Shown in pieces: positions 35,349 through 45,267 of a stretch of DNA of 64,000 nt (position 1 is its first letter; each line of letters starts with the position of its first letter). The notes below the pieces were generated by a model. That model made no database searches. It saw only the letters and a list, made by a program, of their open reading frames with translations, and was not told the origin of the DNA. Made by a program: the position numbers and the translations under genes. Origin of the DNA: Paenibacillus xylanilyticus (GTDB lineage Bacteria > Bacillota > Bacilli > Paenibacillales > Paenibacillaceae); assembly GCF_013359935.1 (NCBI RefSeq), contig NZ_JABMCB010000198.1:62001-126000 (forward strand), read 5' to 3'.

Positions 35349-38087
35349 GTGACTTTTAAATATAACAATCCATCACACTCTAAAAAAGTAGTATCAGCCG
35401 TGCTTGCAGGCATGATGGCCCTTAGCACTGGCGGAGCTGCCATGGCAGCAGAATCAACAGAAGCGGAGCAAAGCCAGACTGCAGCTGTTAGCAATACGAC
35501 TGCACCTGCAGGTTTGTTCAGTGATATCAAGGTTGGATACTGGGCTGAGAAGCATGTATATAAACTGGCAAACCAAGGTATCCTTCTCGGTAACAATGGT
35601 CTGTTCCGTCCAGGAGATGCGGTAACACAACAGGAAGCTGTAACCATGGCGATCCGTTTTATGAACCAGGAAGGCCAGTTGAACGACAGCACGGCTGCGG
35701 CATTACCGACAAATATGGAAGTGGGGAACTATTTCAAGCCATATGTCGCTTTGGCGCTTCAACTGGGACTGATTGATAAAACGGAAGAATCCACAGCAGA
35801 CGTCTCCAAAACATCATGGGGACAAAAGCCTGCATCGCGTGAGTGGATTACCAAATTACTGATCCGTTCATTGAACAAAGAGGCTGAAGCGAAGGCACAG
35901 AACAGTCAGTCAACTGGCTTCGCCGATGATGCAAGCATTTCCGAGGATGGAAAAGGTTACGTCAATCTGGCGGTGAGCCTAGAGCTTGCCAAAGGAGTGG
36001 AAGGCAACAAATTTAATCCTACTGGCTCGGTAACGCGCGCCCAACTGGCGACTTTCTTCAGCAGAGGAGAGGCGTTAACAGAGACGGCATATCCGAACAC
36101 CTTTACGGGTTATGTGACTGGCTTAAAGGATGGTCAGATCAGCATGCTGGTTGATGGCAAAGCAATGAACTTTGCGGTGAACACCAGCACACCATATTTT
36201 ACAAAAGACAGTGAAACACGTGCGGCAGCACCCAATGTTCAGCTCTATACCAAAGTGCAGGTGGTTGGCTCTGCCGGAACTGCAGCTTATGTGGAGGTAA
36301 TGGATGCGACACCGCAGGTAGAGAGCGTTGAAGGTACTTTTGCACGTTCACTGTCAGGCAATAAAATTGGTATTTTTGTTGGCGAGAACTATGAAACGTA
36401 CGGATATGATGAAGCTACGGCATTCATTGATCAGAATGGAAATGCCATTAAGCTGTCTGATATTACAGCAGATAGTATCATTGAGGTGCAGCGCGAAACG
36501 TTCTCCCCTGACAAAAAGACTGTCGCCATTCGTGTGAAATCCGGTATTGTCAACAAGAGCGATAGCGGTGTGATTGCGGAAGTAAGTACCACTGGAAAAA
36601 CAATCAAGTTCACGAATGCAGCAGGAACCACTGAGCAATTTGTGTATGGCGATAATCTTATCATTCGTTATCAGGATCGAATTCTCTCCCTCGCCGAGCT
36701 TAAAGCAGGAAGTGCGGTTAAATACACAGTGAAAGACAGTGTTCTGCAAACCATTGAATTGTCTCAGGGAGTAGAGCAGTCGGTACGTGGTACCCTGGTA
36801 GAGATCGGCGGCAATCAATCCACACTAACGTTCAAACGTGAAGGAGGCTCCCTGGAGGCGAAACTTCTTGCGGAAAATCCGGAAGTGGTGATTAACGGAA
36901 TTCAGGATGCCACATTGAATGATCTGATTACGGATGCAACCAATGGTGACCAGGTAGAACTTACGCTGAACGGGGAAGATCGCGTAACGAAAATACAGGT
37001 GATTGGACGTCAGATGGAACCGATGAACGGAGCTTCCGTGGTATCCTACAACAGCAAAACCAAAGTGTTGACGGTACTGGACAGCAACAAAAAACCATTT
37101 GTATTTACCCTGGATGATAAAACGAAGCTGGACTACAACACAACCAAACCTACACTGGCTGGATTGGAATCGCTGTTGAACGAAGGACGTAAACTTGATC
37201 TGACTTATGTTGGAACACGAGCATTGTCCGTAAAAGTAATTTACAAATATGAAGGTACGCTCAGCGGGATCGATACGAATAAGAAAACGATCAGCTTATT
37301 GTCCGGTAATCAAACCATCACCGTCCCATACTCGACCGTTCCAACAATTGAGATTTATAACAAGTCTGGAGCAGGTTTGGGCGACCTGAAAATTGGTGAT
37401 AAAGTGACAGTTACACTTGGTTCTAATCAGGATTACGTACAGAAAGTGTCACTGAACACCGTGGCCCAATTTGAAGTCGTATCTGTAGAGACCAATGGCC
37501 GTGTTCGTGTAAAATCAGATTCGTTGACAAGTCAGTTTTACGTGGATCAAGCTGTTTTGACTGGTGAAAGTGGACAGTCGATCATGACTTCCCAGTTAAC
37601 AGCAGGCAACCTGATTAACGTCACATTCGAAGGAACTACGCCTAAAGCGGTTCAGGTCGTGAAACGTACGCTTGCGGAAGTGACATCTGTGGATGCGACT
37701 TCGGTTACACTGAAGTTGTTTAATGGACAGAGCGAAACTGTACCTGTTAGCGGTGCTGTAAAAGTCATCAAGTCGGGTTCCACATTAACGACATTAAACA
37801 GTCTTACAGTGGGTGATCGTGTAGAAATGACAAAGGATACGGACAATTCGACACGATTCAGAGTGATGACGATTATGAGCAAACAGTTCTGGTCTTATGA
37901 TGGAGTAGGAAACCAAATTTTGGTTAAACGCGAGTCCACTTCAGACACAAATTACCGTTTTGCACTTGGTACAGGCGTATTTGTTCACCAGGGTGACAAC
38001 ACTTTAAGCGTGCAATCTCTCAAAGATAATGATAATATTGTATTGTATCTCCTGAATAATGTAGTCATGGAGATCCAAAAACAGTAA
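35349..38087 (+). CDS. SLH-domain surface protein with repeated beta-rich units
   Basis: 912 aa starting at GTG with AGGGG about 9 bases upstream. Signal peptide ends near AAMAAES. Three SLH domains (about 50-110, 118-180, 188-245; FSDIKVGYWAEKHVYKLA, FADDASISEDGKGYVNLA) anchor it to wall polymers. From about 250 to the end there are eight to nine degenerate units of 60-75 residues, each with a glycine turn, beta strands and a LKxGDxV-like close. I see no enzyme motif. Last gene of the amidase/lipoprotein group. Confidence 0.85.
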   Translation: MTFKYNNPSHSKKVVSAVLAGMMALSTGGAAMAAESTEAEQSQTAAVSNTTAPAGLFSDIKVGYWAEKHVYKLANQGILLGNNGLFRPGDAVTQQEAVTMAIRFMNQEGQLNDSTAAALPTNMEVGNYFKPYVALALQLGLIDKTEESTADVSKTSWGQKPASREWITKLLIRSLNKEAEAKAQNSQSTGFADDASISEDGKGYVNLAVSLELAKGVEGNKFNPTGSVTRAQLATFFSRGEALTETAYPNTFTGYVTGLKDGQISMLVDGKAMNFAVNTSTPYFTKDSETRAAAPNVQLYTKVQVVGSAGTAAYVEVMDATPQVESVEGTFARSLSGNKIGIFVGENYETYGYDEATAFIDQNGNAIKLSDITADSIIEVQRETFSPDKKTVAIRVKSGIVNKSDSGVIAEVSTTGKTIKFTNAAGTTEQFVYGDNLIIRYQDRILSLAELKAGSAVKYTVKDSVLQTIELSQGVEQSVRGTLVEIGGNQSTLTFKREGGSLEAKLLAENPEVVINGIQDATLNDLITDATNGDQVELTLNGEDRVTKIQVIGRQMEPMNGASVVSYNSKTKVLTVLDSNKKPFVFTLDDKTKLDYNTTKPTLAGLESLLNEGRKLDLTYVGTRALSVKVIYKYEGTLSGIDTNKKTISLLSGNQTITVPYSTVPTIEIYNKSGAGLGDLKIGDKVTVTLGSNQDYVQKVSLNTVAQFEVVSVETNGRVRVKSDSLTSQFYVDQAVLTGESGQSIMTSQLTAGNLINVTFEGTTPKAVQVVKRTLAEVTSVDATSVTLKLFNGQSETVPVSGAVKVIKSGSTLTTLNSLTVGDRVEMTKDTDNSTRFRVMTIMSKQFWSYDGVGNQILVKRESTSDTNYRFALGTGVFVHQGDNTLSVQSLKDNDNIVLYLLNNVVMEIQKQ

Positions 38088-38116
38088 TCGTTTCTTTTCG
38101 AGGATCAAAAGAATGA

Positions 38117-38159
38117 CCGTCTTGATGCGGGATCTTTCCTGCATCAGGACGTTTTTTTT
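38117..38159 (+). terminator. Rho-independent terminator after the SLH gene
   Basis: Stem CGTCTTGATGC/GCATCAGGACG, inner GG/CC, followed by eight T. Confidence 0.9.
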
Positions 38160-38251
38160 GCAAGCTTTTTGGGCGTCCCCGCAGAACACTCGAAATAAGC
38201 TTGGAAGTAAGTCTCCACTCTGTGTGGTGATTTTGTGGGAGGTAGCTCTTC

Positions 38252-38947
38252 ATGAATGCAGCAACGGTTAGGCACATACTCGATACAATGGAAGCGATGT
38301 TCCCTGATGCACATTGCGAATTAAATCACAGCAATGCGTTTGAATTGACTGTAGCTGTTCTGTTGTCTGCCCAATGTACCGATGAGACGGTAAACAAGGT
38401 GACCGCAGACTTGTTCCAAAAGTACACCAGTCCTGCCGACTACCTGGCGGTTCCTCTCGAAGAGCTGGAACAGGACATCCGACGTATTGGTTTGTACCGG
38501 AACAAGGCCAAGCATATTCAGAACATGTGCCGTATTTTAATAGAGCAGTATGGCGGTGATGTACCGCAGGAACATGATCAGCTTGTGACCTTGCCAGGCG
38601 TTGGGCGGAAAACTGCGAATGTGGTTGTTTCCAATGCGTTTGGTGTACCAGCGATTGCGGTGGATACTCACGTTGAACGTGTATCCAAACGGCTCGGGCT
38701 GGCAGGCTGGGACGACTCCGTACTTGAAGTCGAGAAAAAACTGATGAAGCGCGTACCCCGGGATGAGTGGACCTTAACTCACCACCGGATCATTTTCTTT
38801 GGACGCTACCATTGCAAGGCTCAAAATCCCCAATGTCATATCTGTCCATTGCTGGACATATGCCGGGAAGGGAAGAAGCGTATGAAAACGTCCCAAATCA
38901 GGAAAGATAAGGAACGTGTTACTACCCCAAAACGAAAAATAAATTAA
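38252..38947 (+). CDS. nth: Endonuclease III
   Basis: DNA glycosylase/AP lyase removing oxidised pyrimidines. 231 aa. HhH motif LPGVGRKTANVV carries the catalytic Lys; VDTHVERVSKRLG carries the catalytic Asp. The [4Fe-4S] loop C-x6-C-x2-C-x5-C is complete. GGGAGG lies upstream of ATG 38252. In Bacillus nth follows dnaD; here about 22 kb lies between them. Confidence 0.96.
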   Translation: MNAATVRHILDTMEAMFPDAHCELNHSNAFELTVAVLLSAQCTDETVNKVTADLFQKYTSPADYLAVPLEELEQDIRRIGLYRNKAKHIQNMCRILIEQYGGDVPQEHDQLVTLPGVGRKTANVVVSNAFGVPAIAVDTHVERVSKRLGLAGWDDSVLEVEKKLMKRVPRDEWTLTHHRIIFFGRYHCKAQNPQCHICPLLDICREGKKRMKTSQIRKDKERVTTPKRKIN

Positions 38948-38970
38948 TGAGTAGAAGAGGATGAGTAATC

Positions 38971-39243
38971 ATGAAATGCATTTCCGTGTACACTGACAAT
39001 TTTGAGGCTTTTTCCGATATTTTCGAACAAATCGTTGAACAGGAAATGGCTGAAAATGAAGAGAAAGAAGTAGAAGGCATCACTGTAAGCCACTCTGGCG
39101 ATGTGCCTGAGCACTATTTGGAGCGCATGTCTACAAAACCGGAAGTTGTAGTTATGAGAGACAAAGGAAGAGACATCACTATTCTGCAGCATGGACAAGT
39201 ATTTGAAATTTTGCTGCCCTCAATGGAGAATGCTGTTTCCTAA
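38971..39243 (+). CDS. Small acidic protein of unknown function
   Basis: 90 aa, start MKCISVYTDNFEAFSDIFEQ with GAAGAGG upstream. Acidic central helix (residues 20-35) then a beta-rich half with RDKGRDITILQHG. No membrane segment. It lies 24 bases after nth, probably in its operon. I do not recognise the family. Confidence 0.7.
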   Translation: MKCISVYTDNFEAFSDIFEQIVEQEMAENEEKEVEGITVSHSGDVPEHYLERMSTKPEVVVMRDKGRDITILQHGQVFEILLPSMENAVS

Positions 39244-39560
39244 TTTTCTTGCTAAACGCAAGAGGTGTTTATCAATGCTGGCATCGAACTTACCACATAA
39301 GTTCATGCTGGCATTGAATACAGCATACATAGCATTGCACTACCGACATGATGTCTTAACAGAAAATACATCACAACACAGATAAAACCGACAGATCGGT
39401 TTTATTTTTTTTAGCTAAAATAATCTGTTGTTCTTGCAGGGCCGATCATCTATACGTGCAAACCGTTCAAATTCAGGTCGTCTAATGTTAAAATAAGACT
39501 ATTATAAGATAAAGGCATTAAACAGATGCCAAATTAGAGGAGCCAGGGGGAAGGCCAGTC
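39244..39560 (+). other. Intergenic region before the dynamin gene, with one terminator
   Basis: Contains two imperfect direct copies of ATGCTGGCATCGAA (near 39274 and 39306) flanking an AACTT/AAGTT hairpin, then a terminator with stem AAAACCGA/TCGGTTTT (39384-39402) and a long T run. Otherwise AT-rich; no gene seen. Confidence 0.6.
39384..39413 (+). terminator. Rho-independent terminator after the 90-aa gene
   Basis: Stem AAAACCGA/TCGGTTTT, 3-4-base loop, then TATTTTTTTT. Confidence 0.8.
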
Positions 39561-42500
39561 ATGACCAGAACAGAATACCCAGTAGAAATGGCCAAACCTC
39601 TGCTTTCACTGCGTGAGGCGATGGAGCAGAAAGAAGACCATACTGCTGTACAGGCTTTAACGGATCTGATGAGCAAGGCGGAAATGAAGCAGTTAACGAT
39701 CGCATTTTGTGGGCACTTCTCAGCAGGAAAATCGAGTCTTATCAATAGTTTATGCGGTAAGCGGGTCCTGCCTTCAAGTCCTGTTCCTACAAGTGCCAAT
39801 GTGGTGTCCATTCGTAATGGTGCGCCTCGTGCATTGATTTATACGGCTGCTAACGAAAGCGCTGACAATCAGGCAGCTCCTCTTGAGGTATCTCCTGAAC
39901 AATTGGAGGAGTACTGCAAGAATGGCGGCGCATATCGTTCTATTGAAGTATGGGATGATATTCCTTTGCTAGCGGACGATGCGGTGCTGCTTGATACGCC
40001 AGGTGTGGATTCGACGGACCGGGGACACGGTTTGGCGACCCATTCGGCGCTTCACCTGGCAGATGTGGTGTTCTATGTGATGGATTATAATCACGTCCAG
40101 TCTGAAAGCAACTTATCTTTTGCCAAAAGTCTGTCGGATTGGGGTAAGCCGTTGTTCCTCATTGTGAACCAGATTGATAAGCACCGGGAACGTGAGCTTG
40201 CGTTTGACGAATATGTGAAGGGTGTAGAGGCCATTTTTGATGCGTGGGAAGTCAGGTATGACGGCCTCTTGTTTACTTCGCTTCGCGATAAGGAGCATCG
40301 TTACAATCAATGGCATGTGCTTCCTGATTTAATTCAACACATGATGAAAGAAAAGGAAGCGTTGATTCAGCATAGTCTTGCAAGTTCGGCCAGCCATATC
40401 ACCGAGCAGCACTTGATCAGGCAGGCGGAACAGCGTGAAGACGAAGAGTCCGCTCTGCTGGAGGAAATCGGAGGACGGGAAGGTTTAGACCGTTTGGAAC
40501 GAGACTTAGATAAGCTAAAGGGAGAAGAAGAGGAACTTCGTAAGAAACCTGCACGAGAGCGTGAGAAGTTCCGGGCCGAGCTGGAGCCTCTTCTGGCGAA
40601 TGCCAATCTCACTCCGGCAGATATTCGGACATCGGCGTCAGCCTATCTGGAGAGCCGGAAGCCCGGGTTCCGGGTAGGTTTGCTCTTCTCGGGCGGCAAA
40701 ACTGAACAGGAGAAGCAGCGCCGTGCAGCTGAGCTTGTGAAAATGCTTCAGGATCAAACCTCGGGTCAAGTGGAGGTGCACATCCGCACCATGCTCCGCA
40801 AGCTGGGAGAATCTCACCAGCTGTGGAGCCCGGAGTGGGAACAGGCATTAAATGCGGAGCTGCCTGTTCTGGATGAAGCACTGCTGGAGATGAAACGAAG
40901 CGCCAGCGCAGAGGTGTCTCCCGAATATGTGCTTCAATTCAGCAAGGAGGTGCGGGGCGAGATTGAGGCCCGCTACCGCAAGTCGGCCATGCTGCTGGCC
41001 GACCGTTTGCTTGAGGCGTTGGGCGCGCAGGGTGAAGCCGCGCTCCAGGCGCTGGACGCCAGCCGCGCAGCGCTGCTGGCGCAATCCGCGGCGGCGGCGC
41101 GCTACACGGCGCTGCAGCGCGCCGCCGCCGCCGAGGCAGCAGGGCTGCGCAGCCTGCTGCCCCCTGCGGGCCCCCTCACCTCCGGGCTGTTGCCGGAGGT
41201 GCAGGGCCCGCACGTGCCCGCGCAAGAGCCGAGCGAAGCTCACGGCTCTCGCCCGGGCACGGCAGCGTCTGTGGCTGCGCAGCCACAGACGGAGGCGCCG
41301 CCGCGCAAGGCTGCGGCGCACGTGCAGCCGGCGGCTGGTGCACAGCGCCGCCGGCGCCTGGACGCAGCGGCGGCACGGCTGGAAGCCGCCGCTGCGCTGG
41401 TAGAGCCGTACCCCGCCATGGGGTCGGCGGTACGGGATCTGCGTGCACGCGCGGCTTCGCTTGCGGGCGGCACGTTCACTCTGGCGCTGTTCGGAGCCTT
41501 CAGCGCCGGCAAATCCTCCTTCGCCAACGCGCTGCTTGGCGAATCTGTACTACCCGTATCGCCCCATCCAACGACAGCGGCGATTAACCGGATCATGGCT
41601 CCAGCCGGGGGCGCGGAGCATGGAACCGCCCGGGTCCGGATGAAGACCCGAAACGCCTTTCAGGAGGATCTGGCCTATTCGTTCCGTTTGCTCGGACTGG
41701 GTGAACCAGGAGCAGATTGGCAAAAACGGGTCAAGTCTTTATCGCCACAAGAGGTACATCCGGCAGGGCGACCGCATTACAGCTTCCTGCAGGCAGCGGC
41801 TGCAGGCTGGGATGACACGGCAGATCAGCTGGGCCAGGATATCCAGGTAGACCTGAACGGATATCGAAACTTTGTGGCCAATGAACGGAAATCCTGTTTT
41901 GTCGACAGTATTGATCTGTACTACAGCTGTGAGGTCACGGAACAAGGCATTGTGCTGGTGGACACACCAGGAGCCGATTCGGTGAATGCCCGTCACACTG
42001 GCGTAACCTTCAATTATATGAAGAATGCGGACGCGCTTATTTTTGTAACCTACTACAACCATGCATTCTCCCAGGGGGATCGACAGTTCCTTAATCAACT
42101 GGGACGGGTGAAAGACAGTTCTGCCATGGACCAGATGTTTTTTGTGGTTAATGCCAGTGATCTGTCTTCATCTGAAGAAGAGCTAGAGCAGGTTCTCGAC
42201 CATGTCAGCACACAGCTGCGAACGAATGGAATCCGTGCGCCCCGATTATTTCCTGTTTCCAGCCTGCTCGCGATGGAGGGCAAGCGTGCGGGAGACGAAA
42301 ATATGCTTGAACAATCGGGTTTTATCCGATTTGAAGAGGAGTTTAATCGGTTCGCAGGTACGGAACTTGCTGACCTTGCTGTTGGAGGTGCTGCCGAAGA
42401 GTTATCACGGGTCGTGCAGCGGTTGGATCAGCGTGCACATGATGCTGTTCAGGGTGAAGAGGTGCTGCAGCAGCGCAGGCAGGAACTTCATGCCATCATG

Positions 42501-43226
42501 GATCAATCGCTCGCTCGAATTCGGACCCTTTCGGAGCGGTCCATGAAAGAAGAGCTTGCCCAGGAAACGGCTGAATTGCTCTTTCATGTCAGACAGCGTC
42601 TGGGTTACCGTCTGGGTCTATTTATGGCTGAAGCATTTCATCCTTCCGTACTGCGGGAAGACCGTGGCAATCTGAAAGGCGCATTTGCAGCTTGCGGTCG
42701 AGAGCTGCTGCGCATGATCGCTGTAGAACTGGAACAGGAATTGCTTGCGACCACGCTACGACTGGAGCAAACAGGGAAGAGCTGGTTAATGAAGCAGATC
42801 AATGATTGTGTCCAGGAACTCAAACAACGATCAGGAGGAATGGATCTATCGCTGGCCTTAGACGAAAGTTGGAGCACACCTGTGCTCGAGGAGATCAGGC
42901 TGGAGGAACCATCGGGATGGAAAACCTACCTTGGCTACTTCCGCAATCCGAAGCAGTTCTTTGAAGGTGACGGAAGGCAGCGACTGCAGGAGGCGCTCGA
43001 TCCGGTGATTAAACAAATGGTAGCTGGCGCTCTCCCAGCTGCACAGGAGAAGCTGGTGCAGTTCTATGAAGCCCAGCTGCATCAGTCATTGAAGCATCAA
43101 TCCAGCCAGCTGGAAGATCGACTGAAAGAGGCCGTTGCTGCATTAAATGAGACATTGACGAGCGGTGTCCCGGCAGAAGAATGGCATAGCCTGTCAGTCC
43201 AAATGCAGCAATTCGTACACGAATAA
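39561..43226 (+). CDS. dynA: Bacterial dynamin with two fused GTPase halves (DynA type)
   Basis: 1221 aa, close to B. subtilis DynA (YpbR), a membrane-tethering dynamin that helps membrane fusion and resists pore damage and phage. First GTPase: G1 GHFSAGKSS at about 51-59, G3 DTPGVDS, G4 NQIDK. Second GTPase: G1 GAFSAGKSS at about 645-653, G3 DTPGADS, G4-like NASD. The helical stalks between and after are charged. Residues about 485-640 are an unusual Ala/Pro/Arg-rich linker coded by very GC-rich DNA (about 41010-41480), unlike the rest of the gene. Single open frame, no sign of frameshift. Confidence 0.92.
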   Translation: MTRTEYPVEMAKPLLSLREAMEQKEDHTAVQALTDLMSKAEMKQLTIAFCGHFSAGKSSLINSLCGKRVLPSSPVPTSANVVSIRNGAPRALIYTAANESADNQAAPLEVSPEQLEEYCKNGGAYRSIEVWDDIPLLADDAVLLDTPGVDSTDRGHGLATHSALHLADVVFYVMDYNHVQSESNLSFAKSLSDWGKPLFLIVNQIDKHRERELAFDEYVKGVEAIFDAWEVRYDGLLFTSLRDKEHRYNQWHVLPDLIQHMMKEKEALIQHSLASSASHITEQHLIRQAEQREDEESALLEEIGGREGLDRLERDLDKLKGEEEELRKKPAREREKFRAELEPLLANANLTPADIRTSASAYLESRKPGFRVGLLFSGGKTEQEKQRRAAELVKMLQDQTSGQVEVHIRTMLRKLGESHQLWSPEWEQALNAELPVLDEALLEMKRSASAEVSPEYVLQFSKEVRGEIEARYRKSAMLLADRLLEALGAQGEAALQALDASRAALLAQSAAAARYTALQRAAAAEAAGLRSLLPPAGPLTSGLLPEVQGPHVPAQEPSEAHGSRPGTAASVAAQPQTEAPPRKAAAHVQPAAGAQRRRRLDAAAARLEAAAALVEPYPAMGSAVRDLRARAASLAGGTFTLALFGAFSAGKSSFANALLGESVLPVSPHPTTAAINRIMAPAGGAEHGTARVRMKTRNAFQEDLAYSFRLLGLGEPGADWQKRVKSLSPQEVHPAGRPHYSFLQAAAAGWDDTADQLGQDIQVDLNGYRNFVANERKSCFVDSIDLYYSCEVTEQGIVLVDTPGADSVNARHTGVTFNYMKNADALIFVTYYNHAFSQGDRQFLNQLGRVKDSSAMDQMFFVVNASDLSSSEEELEQVLDHVSTQLRTNGIRAPRLFPVSSLLAMEGKRAGDENMLEQSGFIRFEEEFNRFAGTELADLAVGGAAEELSRVVQRLDQRAHDAVQGEEVLQQRRQELHAIMDQSLARIRTLSERSMKEELAQETAELLFHVRQRLGYRLGLFMAEAFHPSVLREDRGNLKGAFAACGRELLRMIAVELEQELLATTLRLEQTGKSWLMKQINDCVQELKQRSGGMDLSLALDESWSTPVLEEIRLEEPSGWKTYLGYFRNPKQFFEGDGRQRLQEALDPVIKQMVAGALPAAQEKLVQFYEAQLHQSLKHQSSQLEDRLKEAVAALNETLTSGVPAEEWHSLSVQMQQFVHE

Positions 43227-43260
43227 GTATACACGCAAAGTGTATGCATATGTATCCGGA

Positions 43261-43305
43261 AAAAGGCTCCTGACCGACCAGGTCATACAGGGAGCCTTTT
43301 TTTGT
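43261..43305 (+). terminator. Rho-independent terminator after dynA
   Basis: Stem AAGGCTCC/GGAGCCTT with an inner GACC/GGTC stem, followed by seven T. Confidence 0.85.
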
Positions 43306-43411
43306 CCGAACAACCTGAAACAAAGAGAATATTCAAACATTTGATTGATAGGTGGTCTTTTATTCCCGTTAATGACGCATTAAGGAGAAAGTAGCCTGAA
43401 TATGGTCAGTT

Positions 43412-43429
43412 ATTCGCTTTGCCGCGAAT
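43412..43429 (+). repeat. Inverted repeat upstream of the ABC exporter operon
   Basis: ATTCGC (43412-43417), 6-base spacer, GCGAAT (43424-43429): a perfect repeat about 65 bases before the exporter start. It could be an operator or a leader hairpin. Confidence 0.4.
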
Positions 43430-43494
43430 GAGGGACGGTGATAAACTTCATAAATGTTCATACTGTTTTTGAACTAGACAAGAGGAGGAGAAAC

Positions 43495-45267
43495 ATGGAT
43501 GTTCTCAGGCAGCTGCAAACCTTTTTTTGGGAGAAGCGCACGTATTTATTTGTATCAATCTTGTTCCTCGCCATAGCGACTGCGCTGGGGCTGGTGTATC
43601 CGAATTTGCTCAGGATACTGATTGATGACGTCATTATACCGCGCAATTTTGAAGACGTTCCCATACTTGCTTTGACCGTGTTAGGTGTTGTGATTTTGAA
43701 AGCGGGAATGCAGTTTTTACACGGTTTTTTTGGAGGACGCCTCGGTAACTTCCTGGCGTACCGACTCCGTAACGCATGTTACGAAAAGCTTCAATTTTTA
43801 TCCTTCCGTTACTATGATACGGCCAAGACGGGTGATCTGATGTCCCGCCTCACGGGAGACCTTGAAGCCATCCGCAACTTTATCGGGTTCGGCTTTGCAC
43901 AGATTCTCAACATGGTTTTGATGGTCGTATTCGGCGCAATCATGATGATGACGATGAGTTGGCAGCTTACCTTGCTGACACTCATATGTATTCCTCTGCT
44001 TGCCTTCGTTGCGCTGAGATTTGAATCCCAGATCCACCCCGCGTTCCAGGAGATGCGACTGGCGCTCAGCTCATTGACAACAGCCGTACAGGAAAATATC
44101 ACCGGAGTGCGTACCGTGAAATCTTTTGCACGCGAGCCTTACGAAGTGGAGAAGTTTTCCACACGCAACGAGCGTTACAAAACGAATCAGATTCATGCTG
44201 CAACATTGTGGAGTCGCTATTTTCCAATCATGGAGATTCTTGCTTCTGTAAGCGTTGTACTGCTTCTTGTCATTGGAGGAAGAATGGTCATCCAGCAGAC
44301 ACTGACGCTTGGTCAACTCGTTGCCTTCTTCAGTTTGATCTGGTACATAATCGGACCCATGTGGAACCTTGGTTTCCATATCAACAACTATACGCAATCC
44401 AAAGCTTCGGGCGAACGGGTGCTTGAACTGTTGAATACACCAGTGGACGTGCAGGAGACAGAAGATCCAATCATTGTCGAGGCTGATCAGGTTAAAGGGC
44501 ATGTAACGTTTGAGTCTGTAACCTTTGCGTATGGCAATAAAATGGCGGCAGTTACCGATATTAATTTTGATGCGCCTCCGGGCTCGGTTATCGGTTTTCT
44601 GGGAGGCACAGGCTCCGGTAAGTCCACTATTATCCAGCTCCTGATGCGTGCATATAACGTCAATTCGGGAACAATCAAATTGGATGGCAAAAATATTAAA
44701 GACCTGGGCATTCGCAGCCTGCGGAGTCAGATCGCTTCCGTGTTCCAGGAAACGTTCCTGTTCTCGTCAAGCATACGCAACAACATCTCGTACGGTCTCA
44801 AAAATGTAAGCATGGATGAAATCATACGGGCAGCGAAGCTTGCCAAGGCTCATGATTTCATCATGGAATTTCCGGACGGATATGACACGGTTGTGGGTGA
44901 ACGAGGCATGGGGTTGTCCGGTGGTCAGAAGCAACGGATTGCGATTGCGAGAGCTTTGCTTAAAAATCCGAAAATTCTGGTACTGGACGATGCGACAAGT
45001 GCAGTGGATATGGAGACCGAGCATGAGATTCAGTCCGGATTCCAGGAAGTCATGCGGGGAAGAACGACCTTTATTATTGCACACCGTATTTCTTCACTGC
45101 GTCATGCGGATGAGATACTCGTACTTGATGAAGGGCGTGTTGTTCAGCGTGGCACACACAAACGCCTCATTGAAGAACCTGGACCGTATCAGGATGTTTA
45201 CAAGATTCAATACGCAGATTATATCGCCCGCGGCAAGCGGGAGGCTGGGGAGCAGGTGAACTCATGA
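43495..45267 (+). CDS. ABC exporter half-transporter, subunit 1 (degenerate ATP site)
   Basis: 590 aa. Six-helix membrane domain (about 15-310) followed by an ATPase domain: Walker A GGTGSGKST near 370, intact signature LSGGQ near 474, Walker B ILVLDDATS near 495. The catalytic Glu after Walker B is Asp (LDDATS), as in the non-catalytic site of heterodimeric type IV exporters. ATG 43495 has AGGAGGAG at ideal spacing. Overlaps subunit 2 by 4 bases. Related to YfiB/YfiC and BmrC/BmrD drug exporters; the substrate is not evident. Confidence 0.9.
   Translation: MDVLRQLQTFFWEKRTYLFVSILFLAIATALGLVYPNLLRILIDDVIIPRNFEDVPILALTVLGVVILKAGMQFLHGFFGGRLGNFLAYRLRNACYEKLQFLSFRYYDTAKTGDLMSRLTGDLEAIRNFIGFGFAQILNMVLMVVFGAIMMMTMSWQLTLLTLICIPLLAFVALRFESQIHPAFQEMRLALSSLTTAVQENITGVRTVKSFAREPYEVEKFSTRNERYKTNQIHAATLWSRYFPIMEILASVSVVLLLVIGGRMVIQQTLTLGQLVAFFSLIWYIIGPMWNLGFHINNYTQSKASGERVLELLNTPVDVQETEDPIIVEADQVKGHVTFESVTFAYGNKMAAVTDINFDAPPGSVIGFLGGTGSGKSTIIQLLMRAYNVNSGTIKLDGKNIKDLGIRSLRSQIASVFQETFLFSSSIRNNISYGLKNVSMDEIIRAAKLAKAHDFIMEFPDGYDTVVGERGMGLSGGQKQRIAIARALLKNPKILVLDDATSAVDMETEHEIQSGFQEVMRGRTTFIIAHRISSLRHADEILVLDEGRVVQRGTHKRLIEEPGPYQDVYKIQYADYIARGKREAGEQVNS

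Noticed and set aside
40848..41596. Several open frames in other phases across the GC-rich part of dynA
   Set aside because: They arise from lack of AT-rich stop codons in GC-rich sequence; the dynA frame continues through with conserved GTPase motifs on both sides.
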